Below are positions 38,001 to 51,800 of a stretch of 64,000 nt of DNA, in pieces. How positions within the stretch are numbered: the stretch's first letter is position 1; each line of letters starts with the position of its first letter. A model generated the notes under the pieces. It made no database searches and was not told the origin of the DNA. It saw only the letters and a program-made list of their open reading frames with translations. The position numbers and the translations under genes were made by a program. Where the stretch lies: positions 1,927,001 through 1,991,000 of the forward strand of contig OY726562.1 in assembly GCA_963383645.1 (NCBI GenBank). The letters run 5' to 3'. This stretch comes from Muscardinus avellanarius (taxonomy: Eukaryota > Chordata > Mammalia > Rodentia > Gliridae).

Positions 38001-41000
38001 TTTTAAAGATGAGAATATTAGTGTATAAAAACTTTATATTTTACCTGTAGTTCTCGAGTAGGAGAAACTGAAGAACTTCCAGAAATCCGTGTGGATGCAG
38101 CATCTCCTGGGCCCAGAGTAACTTTTAACATCCAGGATACAGTAAGAGAGATATTATTTGTTAGAAATACACATCGCTAAGTAGTTGTTAAATTAAAATA
38201 TGACAGTATTGTTCAATTTCAAAATGCTGGTTCTCACCTCCAGTGAAAGGACATAGCTCTGAAACGTCCACACTGGCAGCTGTCGGGCCTCGCCACAGGC
38301 CTCTGGGCTTTTGGAGTACAGCAGAGACGCCCTAGCAACTAGCTCCAGGCGGGGAAGGTTGGCTGGGTCGTTTCTCTGGCAAGTGAGAACCTACAGTGTT
38401 CTGCTCTCACACGTAGCAGTGTGAAGCGCTGTGCTGGCGTGTGTCTAGCCTGGAGGGTGTGATAATAGCAGAAGCTGAATGGCCCTCACTCCATAGCTTG
38501 TTGACGTGTTGCTTTATGTTTGTTACTTGTTACTTTTAAACCATTGTTATTTTTCATGAGTTTTTATTTTATTTTCTTATTATTTTAATTAAGTTGAGAA
38601 ATACAGTATGGGAAAGTACACCACAATCCAGCTCTCCTGGGGAAGGGTATTTTCAGGTACTTATTAAGAACAACATAAATAATGCTCTAAAACCAATTAA
38701 CCACTCTGAAAATCTGCTTTCAAATTTTTCTTTCCTTGCAAACTAAACTCAGATCTGAGAAATATCTTACATGAAGATGTAAGATGGTTTAGATCTTTTT
38801 TCATTATATGTTTTATAAGCTCTTGCATGCCTATGTTTTAGTTCTATGTGGTTCAATATTATTTTGATCTTTAAAACTAAAAACCTATATCAGTTAATCA
38901 ATCCAACCAAATCGTAAACCAAAAACTGCAGTGTTTAGTTACTTGCTGATCCCTACCTAAATCTCTTTTCCTCACTTAGAACTACAAAATGAATCTTCTC
39001 AAAAACAGGACTCTTAAGTACTTCAAACTAATATTAAAATATAACTCAGAACAACAAATTAATCATTGAATATTACCTTTGAGTTACTAATAGTCTTTAT
39101 TAAATGATTCATTTACTTATGATGTTAACATTTTAAGCCAAATATTTTCTAATGTTTTGTTATACTGAATTCAGTCAAATGGATTTTCTTTTAGAACTAG
39201 TAGATTGTATTACACTAAGCTTGGTGAGTAATTTTCTTTTACTAAAAAACTAATTAGGGGAAAATTTTTCATTTTTACTTTAAATTTTATTTGACCATGC
39301 TGGGCATCAAACCCAAGGCCTCATATAGACTAGGAAATCACTCTACCCCTGAGCTACATATACCTCAACCCTAATTAGATGGTTCTTAAAGATACTAATA
39401 TTTGAAGTAATTAAAGTCCTCTTTTTAATAACTGTACCCTGTTTTATAAAAATGACATAGGAAACCATAAATTAGATAATAAATGTGAGATTAAATACTA
39501 GATTTGCTAATTCTAAATTATAAAATGGATAATTAGGGTATAGTTACTTATAAACATAAAACAGAGGTAAATTTCTACAGAAGCTTACCGCAGTTTTAAA
39601 ATTTGAAAGATAGTTCCAACACACTTGCTTTTACTTGTTTACTCAGGAACATGTTTGTTTCATAAATGAAGCACATCTGGTTTCAGCAAATGTTTGAAAT
39701 TTTGAATGTAGGAGTTCATTATGAATCATTAGTAGCACCCAGTAGTTTGGGGGTTTCGGGGATTTTGGGTTTTTTTTTTTTCTTCCTCTCAACTAGGACT
39801 GGAACTCAGGGACATTCTACCTCCGAGCTAAACCATCAGCCCTATTTTTTATTCTTTTTTTTGAAATAGGGTCTCACTAAGTAGCGGAGGCTGGCTGTGA
39901 ACCTGTGATCCTCCTGTCTCAGCCTCCCAAGTACTGGGATGACTAGTGTGCACCACCACACCTGCCTATAGCATCCAGTAGTTCTTAGGAATAAATTACA
40001 TTATCTTGTACATTACACTTGACAAAGGCTAAGCATTTTCAAATGATATTCAAACAGCTCTTTAAGATAGGAATGAAAATTAGATCATAGAAAGTTGTGT
40101 AGGTTTTTTTCAACTTTTTAAAAACAGTGGCCTCCTACCACTGAAGTTCTGAGTTAAAAACATGGTGTTTGTAGAAACTATTTACCTTAAAATACAGCAT
40201 CCTTAGCTTTTGTTTTGGGGTGTTTTTTTGTTTTGTTTTTGATACTGGGGATTGAACTCAGGGACATTTTACTGTGGAACTACGCCCCCAACCACTTTTA
40301 TTTCTCATTATGAAACAGTCTCACTATTTTCAAGGTTCCCCCGTGTTGCTGAGGCTGGCCTTGAGCCTGCGATTCTCCCAATATTTGAATTACAGGCATG
40401 GGCCATCAGGCCCAGCTTACATAAAATATCCTGAAGTGTGTTGGATTCGAGTTTTACTACTCAACTACTTGCACATCTTTCTTCAGCCTGTGAGGGACTC
40501 ATGTTTTAAAGATACATCCACAAAGGCTCCTCCGGCACGATAGCTCGTGCCCTGTGTGCTGACCTCGCCTGCTGCATGCTCTCCATCGCTGATCGCTCCT
40601 GCTGTTCTGATTTTTGTTTGATCACATTTTTTTTGTTCCCATGTTTAATATCTGATTTAAAGAATGTCAGTATTTACTAATTTATATAATATAAAGAATT
40701 ACATGTGTACTAACTAACATGTTACACGTTCCTCTAAAGTAAAATCCCGCTGGTTTTTAAAGAGCTAGTGGAGAGCTCTGGTCTGACCTTCTCCTTCCTC
40801 GGTGTGCCACTCTTTCATTCCTAAGTTTGCCCTTTCTTTCAGTTCAGAGTGTAAAAATTGAACCCTGAATTTTAAAATGTCTAAACTCATGTTTTTGTTT
40901 TTTCTTCTTTAATTGAGAAGGAACTTGAAGTGTGAATCTGATTCACATTTTCTCTTTTAAAATCAGTTTCCAGAGGAGACAGAACTGGACCTTTTGTCGG

Positions 41001-44000
41001 TGACTGTTGAAGGCCCATCTCAGTACTCATCAAATAGTGAAGGATCGTGTTCCGTGTTCAGTTCTCCCAGGACTCCGGGAGGATTTTCGCCAAGCATTCC
41101 TTTCCAACCTGCAGAGGGTCGACGGGATGACAGTTTGTCTTCAACCAGTGAAGACTCCGAAAAAGATGAAAAGGATGAGGATCGTGAGCGGGAAAGGTTT
41201 TATATTTACAGAAAACCCTCGTGAGTAGCCCTCTTGCCGTCTGTCCTCCTGATCAGATGCTATACACCCACTTCTCTTTCATGTTCTTTAAAGAATTATT
41301 TTGTCTTATTTATTGAGATAAAATTTACATTGGTGTAGCTACCTGTTCCAGTGTTCAACTGGATAGTTGTGGGAGGAGGGTACTGGAAATGAACCCAAAG
41401 GTACTCTACCACGGAGCTGTAACCCCAACCCTTTTTATTTTTTAATGTACTTTGCGTCTATGATTTTGACAGTTTTAGCTTCCTCCTAGAAGTGGAATCA
41501 TGCAGCACTTGTCCTTCTTTGACTGGCTTCTACCATGTAGTATAATGTCCCCATATTCATTTATTTGATCACATATTCCAGCCTTTCCTCCTTTTTTAAG
41601 GAGACATTGCGTGTCCGGTGTGTTTCTTATTTATATATCCTTGTATTGCTGCATTGCCGTCTCCGGGCATGATGTAGTTCGGTGTGATAGGGACATATGT
41701 GCACACAGCACTCAATGATGGCCCCATGCATGCTGTTGAGATTGGCATTGTTAATTTTACTTATGTGTATAACATCAGAGGACTGTTCTTCATTCTCCCA
41801 CCCCACCGCCCTCCTCGTCACTCCACCGCGGTTTCTCCTCTGTTATCTGGAGCCCCTCTGGTGTCATGATTGCTCCCAGCTTCCGCCTGTGAGAGAAGAC
41901 GCAGGACCCTTCACGTTCTGTGACTGGCTGATCTCAGTGGACACAGTATTCTCCAGTCCTTCCATTTTCCTGCAGATGACATTATTTTGTTCTTTGCTGA
42001 GAAGAATTGCATTGTGTGGTTATCCCATAGTTTTGTGACCCATTCATCTGTTGATGGACACCCAGGCTGGTTCCATAATTTGGCTGTTGTGAATTGTGCT
42101 GCTCTAAGCATGGATATGCATGTATCACTATAATATCTGATTTCATTTCCTTTGGAAAGATCCCCAGAAGTGATATAGCTGGATCCTACAGTGGATCCAT
42201 TCCCAGTTTTCTGAAGAATCTCCACACCAATCTCTGTAGCAGCTGTACTAATTCTCAGTCCCACTAAGAGTATAGAAGAGTTCCTATTTCCCCACATCCT
42301 CTCCAGCATTTATTGTTGTTTGACTTCTTGATGATTGCCATTCTGATTTGGCTTAGATGGAATCTCGGTGTAGTTCTGACTTGCCTCTCCCTGATTGCTA
42401 AGGATGTTGAACATTTTTTCCGTATATGTATCGGCCATTTGTATTTCTTTTGTGAAGTGTCTATTTAGATCAATTGCTCATTTCTTTTTTTTTTTTTTAG
42501 TGTTAAATCTTTTAAGCTTTTTGTATATTCTAGATATTAGTCCTCTATCAGAGAAGTAGCTCGCAAAGATCTGTTCCCATTCCTAAGACTCTCTAGAATC
42601 TTGATGGTTTCCTTTGCTAAACAAACTTTTTAATTTAATATCATCCCAGTTATTAATTCTTGTTTAAATTTTCTGAGTTTTAGAGGTCTTACTGAGGAAG
42701 TTTTTACCAGTGCCTATATGTTGGAGTGTTGGACCTGTGCCCTCCTCCAGTCATTTCAAAACCTCTGGTCTAATTTCCACGTCTTTGATCTATCTCAAGT
42801 TGACTCTTAATGCAGGATAAGAGGTTGAGGTTTAATTCCATTTTTCTATGAATGTATAACCAACCAGTTTACCCAAGACCATTTATTGAAAAGGCTGTCT
42901 TTTCTCCAACGTAAGTATTTGGCACCTTTGTCTAAAATCAACTGGTTATAAGTATGTGGATTTGTTTCTGTGTCTTCTATTCTGTTTCACTGGTCTATGT
43001 GTGTTTTTGTGTGAATACCATGCTGTTGTTATTATTGTAGCTGTACAGATAATTTAAAGTCAGGAATTGTGATGCCTCCTGCATGGTTCTTATTGCTAAG
43101 AATTGCTTTGGCTATTCTGGGATCAATTTTCTTTACTTTGATTAGGTTGGCTAAGGGTTTATCAATCTTGTTTATCTTTTCAAAAAGACAGTTTATTATT
43201 TTGTTGATCTTTTGTATTCTTTTCCTCTATTTCATTGATTTCTGCTCTGATTTTCATTCTTTCCAGCTTTCTGCTGGCATTGAAATTAGTCTGTTCCTCT
43301 TTTTAAGGACCTTGAGTTACATCATTAGTTTATTTGGTGACTTTCTGATTTTCTTAGATGGGCACTCAATGCTATAAGTTTCCCTCTTAATATCACCTTC
43401 AAAGTGTCTATAGATTTTCTTATGTTGTGTCTATTTTTGTTTAATCCTAGAAATTTATTATTTCTCTCTTATTTCTTCTCTGATCCAGTTCTTATTCAAA
43501 AATGTATAATTCAGCCCAGCATAGTGGCACACATATATAATCTCAGTACTTGGGAGGATGAGACATGAGAATCACGTTCTTGGCCAGCCTCAGCAACTTA
43601 ATGAGATCCTGTTTCAAAATATAAAAAATAAAAAAGGGCTGGGTGTAGCTCAGAGGTAGAATGTCCCCAGGTTCAATTCCCAACGCCAAAAGAACAAACA
43701 AAAACTTTATGGGTCTTCCTGATCTTGGTTTCTACTGCTTATGAGGCCCACACTCCACAAGGGGAGAGATTGTATTATTCCAAGTGAGGCATGGATGGCT
43801 CAGTTACTTAGCCCCAGGGACAGCACTGCTGCTTTGCAGCTGCGATCATGTGTGACTTTGCCAACCTAGACACTCCTGGTGCTCAAACTACTGTGTAAGA
43901 TTTTATAGCCTTCTGAGTCTGTGACATGGTCGGCTGGGTTATTTTGCCCTGAAGAGACCACTGCTAAGGATCCTGTGACCCCCACGGGGCAGGGCGGACT

Positions 44001-47000
44001 GCTAGCTCTAGGTACCACCCTAGTATCCTTAGGGACTGTCTGCTACTTTACATTTCTGCTCTGTCCCACCGTGGCCTTTGCCCCTACCTCCACAGGGATG
44101 ATTTGCAAACTCCCTGGTCACTTCCTGGTGAGTCCTCGAAGCCATGCAGACTCCCACTTGGCTGGTGTGTGTAGTTTGTGGGTCCCAGTGAGTTCAGCTC
44201 CAGCCTCAGAAGGTCACTGGGTGGTTGGAGATTTGAAGTCTTGAGCTATTTGAGTTTGGAGAGAGACGTTCAGTTGCTTTTTCACATTGCTTCTCTGCAG
44301 TCACTGGTCGACAGGATTTAGCTCTGCTCCTGGAGTTCATCTCTAGGAGGCGGTGGATCCCGGCAGCCACCAGCTCCAGTGCGGGCTCTCCGGGTTGGGC
44401 CTTCTCGGCTCTCCCCTCCCCTCTGCTCTTTGTGCTGCTCCTGGTTCAGCGACACTTCCGCTGTGCTCCTTCTTTTGAGTTCTGGCTGCTCTTCTTCTCT
44501 TGCCAAAAAGCAGTCTTTACACTACTGAGTTTGAAAGGTGTAGGAAGGAGACCAGAGACGGTGCCCTGGCCGTACAGGCTTCATTGGGTGACTCGCGGAG
44601 GGGTCTCCAGGAAGGGATGGAGCCCAGGTCCACTGCAGACGAGAGCTTCAATAGAGCGGGGTGTTACGGTGCTCGCGGCTGGGCAGCGATGGCCAGCTAG
44701 GATGTGAGCTACACGAGGGGCTCGTCGGCCAAGTCTGGGGCAAGACAGTGCACACATTTTCGGTCAGCAGGGGAAGGGTGCGTTGAGCTAGTCTTGGGAC
44801 TTTCGAGCAAGCAAAGAGATCTGCAGAAGGACACATCTTCATGTGCTGAAGTCACTTTGTTTAAATGTAATGTAGTTCCGAGGCTCAGCAGGCCTCGACT
44901 CGGCCCTCTCTGGGCACTTCTTATTCTCTGTGTACTTTTCTTGTCTCTTCCTCTGTTGATGGATATTTGGATTTCTCCCACATCTTGGCTCCTGTGGAAA
45001 CTGCTGCGGCGGCTGTGGAAGTGTTCTCTTCCAGATTCTAGTTCGGTCTTTTGGGGTTAATCACCCAGGAGGAGCACGGCTGGGTCCGACAGCAGCTCAC
45101 CTGTGCTTCTCTAGGGAGCCTCCATTGTGTTATCTCTGGCTGCACCACCCGCATCCCCGCCAACAGTGATCGAAGGCTCCGCTTTCTCCATGTCCTTGCC
45201 GACACTCGTCTTTTTTTTGGTTTAATAATAGTCAGCTGTTGAGTTCCTTCTGTGTTTTAGAAATTACCCCTCACCAGATTGAGGGCTTACAAACGTTTCT
45301 TTCCCCTGGTGTGGCCTTCCTCGGCAGACGCTTGGCTTCCCCAGGTAGCCCCAGGCCCGTTGTGCTGGCCTGGCCGCGCTCGCCTTCGCGCTCACGAAGC
45401 ACTGAGGCCCGTGTATTGAAGGCTTCCCTGTTTTTTCCTGGAGTTGTGTGGTTGTAGGTCTTACATTCAAGTCCGACTCGTTTTGATGTTTTTGAATGAC
45501 ATGACACAAAGTGTGTAGTTACGTGGTTAGGTGTGGGGCTATCTGTTAGCACTGTGTGGAAGAGCACTCGGTGGTATTTGTTTTCCTTCTCTGTCTTTCT
45601 GTCTTTTAATAAAGCCAGAAAAGCAGTGTTTAAGTTTTATAACTTGAGGAAATTGAGCCTCTGGGGATGTGTGAGAGCGGCACCTGCCCTGACGGTCAGA
45701 CCAGATGCCTCAACACCGAGTCGGGAGGTTGTGTCTGCACCGTCACCCCAGGTGCTCGGCCTGACACCAGACTCTGGCCGGACTCTGCTGTGAGGAACTA
45801 GGACCCCGTGGGGTGGAAGGAAACTTAGTACGGTTGGGTATGGCGTGAACTCATCAAGCTAGACACTTTACCTCACATAACATTCTGGGAAAGTGATTTA
45901 TTAAAAACAATTCCCACAGCCGGGCATGGTGGGCACGCTTGTAATCCCCGCGCTTGGGAGGCTGAGACAGGAGGTTCATGTGGGTTCGAAGCCAGCCTCA
46001 GCTACTCAGTGAGGCTCTTGGTAACTTAGTGAGACCCTGTTTCCAAATAAAATATAAAATAGGTCTGGGAGTATAGCCCGGAGGTAGAAAGCCCCTGGTT
46101 TCCACCCCCAGTACCAATACCCTCCCCCACACAAAATTCCTACTTTATTACAATGTAGTGACAAGTTTTTCTTTATTTCCCTTCAGACATACATCTCGCA
46201 AAAAAGCAACAGGCTTTGCTGCTGTGCACCAGTTGCTGACAGAACGCTGGCCAACAGCTCCCGTCAACCGGAGTCTCAGTGGCTCAACCACTGAAAGAAA
46301 TATCGACTTTGAACTTGATATACGGGTCGAAATTGATAGTGGAAAATGTGTGCTCCACCCAACCACCCTTCTACAAGAACATGATGATATAAGTTTGAGA
46401 AGGTAAGGAATTGGTTGAAGTTACAATTAACTTCATCTGTTTAAAATACTGCTCACATATCGCTGAATTGTGTAACAACGGTTTCCCCCCTAATTCCAGA
46501 ATGCATATGTAAAAAGTAGATGCTCATAGTTATGGTGATCAAGGGCTTAGTTGCATGACAGACAGTTCTTTTAAACAGATGTATTACCTGGCAACTAAAA
46601 ATGAATACCTCTGAAATTATTTTTTCAACAGCATCAGTTTATTTTTTTGGATTTATACTGTTCTGGATTTTTTGTTTGTTTTGTTTTTTGGTTTTTTGTT
46701 TGTTTGTTTGTTTGTTTGTTTGTTTGTTTGGGTGGTCCTTACTGGGGGCAGAACCCAGGGGCTTTCTACCTCCGGGCTATCCTCCCAGACATATTTTATG
46801 TTTTATTTGGAAACAGGTCTAAGTTGCTGAGAGCCTCACGAAGTAGCTGAGGCTGGTTTCAAACCTGTGCGAACCTCCTGTCTCAGACTCCCAAGTGTTG
46901 AATTACAAGCGTGCGCCACCACGCCCAGCTGAGCATTTCTGTTTCAAAGAACAGTGCAATACTCTTGCCTAGTGTGAATTTTGATGGGCTTATAAAGAAA

Positions 47001-47168
47001 TAAGAAAGATAGAAAAGGTTGCACATGAGACTGAACAGTTCTTTCTCTTTTCTTTTTCCTTCTTTTTCTTTTTCTTTTTTTTTTTTTTTTTTTTTTTTTT
47101 TGGTGGTACTGGGGTTTGAACCCAGGGATATTCTACTTCCAATCTATACCCCCAGACCTGGGTTTTTT

Positions 47169-47211
<43 letters not shown>

Positions 47212-47717
47212 TTCTTACTAAGTTGGAGAGGGCCTCACTAAGCAGCTGAAGCTGTCTACAAATCGTGATCTTCCTGTCTCATCCTCCCAAGTACTGGGAT
47301 TACAGGAGTGCACCACCACACCTGGCTAAACTGAACAGCTCTAATGAACAGAACAAATGAGTTACCTCATTACACTGCATTAAAGTTTAGGATGTAACTA
47401 TAATTTTACCATGTGTCTATATCACTAACTAAATGATGAAACAAACCGCTTAGCATTAGATTAGTTTTTCTTTGAATTTTTTTCTTTTCTTTCCTGATCT
47501 AAAAATGAACTGTAAATACGTGTGTGTGCGCTGGGCGTGGTGGTGCACATTTGTAATCCCCGCGCTTGGGAGGCGGAGACAGGAAGATTGCACAGGTTCG
47601 AAGCCAGATGTGCTGGTTTAAGAGACCCTGATTCCAAAAATAAAAAAAGTATAAAATAGGTCTGGGAGTGTAGCCCGGAAGTAGAAGGGCTTCCAGGAAC
47701 CCCAGTACCAAAAAAAA

Positions 47718-47773
<56 letters not shown>

Positions 47774-48826
47774 GCATCATAAAACAAGAATAGCCAAGCG
47801 CTGCTGTTGCTGAAGCAGGCTAGTGGGTACCTGGGGCTTAACTATACCAGCCTTTACTTCTGTAAACCATTCTGTTTATTGTTTGAAATTTCTCATAGTA
47901 AGAGATTTTAAATGGTCTCTTGGTCTAATAAAGTTTTTATAAAATGTGAAAATAATGATACTTTAAATAGTATACCTTAGAAATGTAGTGATGATAGAAG
48001 GAATGATGTGTTTTTTATTGGACCATAGTAATTCGTTACAAGCCGTTGGCATTGTGCTGGTTCTCTGCCTTTCAAAGGGCAGTTTCCTTTGGTTTTCCCT
48101 AATATGCTCAAGGGAACTGTCGTGGCTGGAGGAGAAGGCGGCGACCGTCACCAAGTGCGCGGCGCCAGCCTCACTGTGCAAGGATCAGCCAACTCGCAGA
48201 GACTCCCAGGGGCTCTCCTTCTTCAGCCTGTTAAATGGAAGAGTACATCCTTGTACTGCAGGAATAGCAGTTTACTCTTTAGCAGAAGAGGAGGTGATCA
48301 ATGTGTCCTTTTCTAAAGATAAAACATTGTTCCCTTTTTAGGAGTTATGATCGAAGTTCCAGGAGCTTAGATCAAGATTCTCCTTCAAAGAAGAAGAAAT
48401 TTCAAACTAATTATGCTTCTACCACCCATTTAATGACTGGCAAGAAAGTGCCCTCCTCGCTACAGACAAAGCCAAGTGACTTAGAGATAACCGTGTTCTA
48501 CATTCCCGGAGTTGATGTGAAGGTAGAACAACAGATTCAGTCTCGGGCACAGCGCTTTTCTATCACATGCACTCTTGCTTATTAGACATGAGACTTGCTG
48601 GTCTTTTGCCTAATATAACCATATTCTTAATGGAGAACATCTAAATTTCCATAAAAGTTTAGCAGAAAAATGTTAGTTTTCTCTCTTACGCATGGATATC
48701 GATAGTCATAGCATACTTGCTGTAACTTTTCTAGTACAACTTCATTGACAACTATTGCTATAGGTTCTAGAATTTTAGACTAAGTTAGAAAGAACTTTAA
48801 AGATTATCTGGAATATTTTTTTCTTT

Positions 48827-48858
<32 letters not shown>

Positions 48859-51800
48859 GTGGTACTGGGGTGTCCCAGAGGCTTTCTACCTCCGGGCTAT
48901 ACTCCCTGACCTACTTCATATTTTATTTCCAACCTGTGTCATCCTCCTGTCTCAGCCTCCCAAGCATGGGGATTACAAGCATGTGCCACCATGCCCGGCT
49001 GGAATGGTCTTTTTAAGTTAAAAATGGAAAACCATTGTCTTGGCAGGACGAGGAAGCTGACTTGTGAATGACAGAGCTCAGCATTTCCACTCTTGCCCCA
49101 GTGTTCTTTACCACATCTGCTGTATTTCATGGTTTGTCCTCATCTGCATAGTTTTAATTTTGAAAGCTTGTTTTTTTCAATGCAGTTGCATTACAACTCC
49201 AAGACGCTAAAGACTGAATCACCTAATGCCTCCCGAGGATCTTCCTTGCCAAGGACACTCTCCAAAGAGTCCAAGCTGTATGGTATGAAAGATAACGCAG
49301 CGTCTCCTCCTCCTCCTCCTCTTCCTTGCACTGTCCAGAGCAAGGCTAACACCTTACTTCCTCCCCAGCCCCCACCTGTCCCCACAGGTATTGAGAAGAG
49401 ACTTCCTTTTTTCATTTTTTCTTAATTTTCAGTCATTCTGCTTGCTCTTTGAGACTTTCAAATGCACATGTCTAAGGACGTAGTCTTGTCAATAACGACT
49501 GTGCAAAAATTACACATGCATGTGTGAGCTGACCACCATTGGCTGTTTCTCAGATTGAGCTGACGTTAGAATACTGGGTTAATCCTAATAGTTCACTTAA
49601 CTAAAGTCTTAGGTCCGTGTGTGTTCAGAAAAGGGCAGCTTCATGTCGCTCGTTTGGGAGCTGTGATCAAATGGAAACATCAAACTCGCACATGGAAGGC
49701 AGAGTGCATTGTTTGAGTGATACCAGTACTAGTTTTCTGTCGTGGCATAGCAGATTACTCAAAACTTGGCAGCTACAGTCTCAAGCATAGTTTTTGTTGA
49801 TGAAAACCCATAGAAGCAGTTTGGCCCAGGGAGTCTAACCATGTGTGGCTGCCCTGGAGGTTGCAGTCCCGCCCGGTGTCTTGGCCTCCGGGTACCGAGA
49901 CAGCTGGGGCTGCACATCTGCTGAGCTGCCGTCTCAGTCACTGCCGGCCAGCTGTGCCTCAGTCGCACTCCACGAGGCCTTTCCTGTGGGCTGCCTGAGT
50001 CTTGTCATGTCATTGTAATTGGTGTCCCTCCAAAGGGACAATCCAGAACAGAGCATGGCTGAATGATCCAAAAAGAGCACGGCTGGACCTGCGTTTTCTT
50101 GGTGGCTCAGCCTCAGAAGTTACACGCTCTCACTTCTGCAGGACCAGTTGATTATACAGGCCCCTGGGCATGAGCACCAGGGCCAAAGACGCTGACTGCT
50201 ACCGTCACATGGATGGCACCTTCCATACGTACTCAGTAGAATTCCAGAAACGGGGACAGGCTGGGCAAGTTATTTGAAGTTCCACATGAGAGACAGAACT
50301 TGCTGTAAAAACCCTGTAGGAGTCAGTAGAGACTCTAGCACACCTGCAGTCCCAGTGCTTGGGAGATGAGATGGGAAGAGTGCAGAGTGGGGGCCAGCCT
50401 CCGCAGCTTAGCAGGCACTCTGCAACCTAGAGAGAGGCCCTGCTTCAGAACTAAAAAACACTTAAAACAGGGCTGAGGTGTGGCTCAGAGATAGAATGCT
50501 CCTAAATCCAGTTCCCTGTACTACAGAGAGCGAGAGCAGGGTCGGTAAAGAATTGTAACCGTGCCTTCATATCACTTTTCCATGGACAAGACTCGTCTAT
50601 GTCCTTTAGGTGTCTGCAGATAATTGAATCCTCTTTTATAAAAGAGGAAAATTAAGGCTCAAAGAAGTTATATTTTTAATGTTGTTAAAGTAGAAATATC
50701 TAGTTAAAAAGAATGAAAGAATATTTCATGTCAAGCATAAGTGTGGGAAGCATATGTGGGAACTTATGCATGCATAAGTCTGTATGAGCTAAGCATAGGA
50801 ACGCCTGGAAACAGTGAAGGCTTCCCTTACTTGCTGGCAAGTACCATCGGGCAAGGTACTGTGGACCGTAAGTGGACACGAGGCTAGCAATGAGCTACTT
50901 AGCAAAGTGTACAGTTGGAAATTTGGACCAGAAGTTGTGACCTTCTGGTCACAAGTAAGAATAGCCATTGAATTACATCATGCGTGACCATGTGTGTCCA
51001 CCACCAGTGTATCATATCTATCAACCAACCATTTTTATCATTTTCTTGTACAGTCCTCAGTGTGAGGCACTTCACCTGATTGAACTGGCATGTAGTTGTA
51101 ATTTCGCACAACACTGTCTGCTTCACTGGAGCTTTTTGTTCAATTCCATTGAATGTACCTCACATTTATGACTAGCCAAGGGGAAAGGCGGCGGAGGAGT
51201 GAAGACGGCCAAGCTGTACGCCTGGGTAGCGCTTCAGTCGTTGCCAGAAGAAATGGTGATCAGCCCCTGCCTGCTGGACTTCCTGGAAAAGGCTCTGGAG
51301 ACCATTCCAATCACACCAGTGGAGAGGAATTACACAGGTGCGCCTCCTGCTGCGGACCGACTTCCTCGCCACTGTGTGTGGGATCCTGTGACTGATCAGG
51401 ATTTGTTCGTACTGTTAGACACTACTGGATGTTCAGTTCTAAAAGCAAAGAAACTGAAAGAGCCTGAGAGATGGCCTGTTCCTCATTTACCAATGAAGAG
51501 ACCAGGTCCTGACGAGGCGCTTTGCTTTCCCCATGGCCTCAGCTAGTTGAAACAGTTACAGGCTTGGGCCTGACGTGAGCCATCTCTTGGGCTGGACGCT
51601 CTCTGAAGGCAAGGGCGTCACTGTTCTCTTTGCAGTGCTGTTAAAGCAGAAGGCCGCTTGCCTTTGAGAGAGTGAGCGGGAGGTTTGAGTGGGGATGGTA
51701 TGGAGAGTAATGGGCTGCAGCAGCAGGTGTCTCTCTGATCACAGCACTAGTGGAAGAGGTAAAGATCTTTAATTTTTCTCAATAATAAAACTTAAATGTT

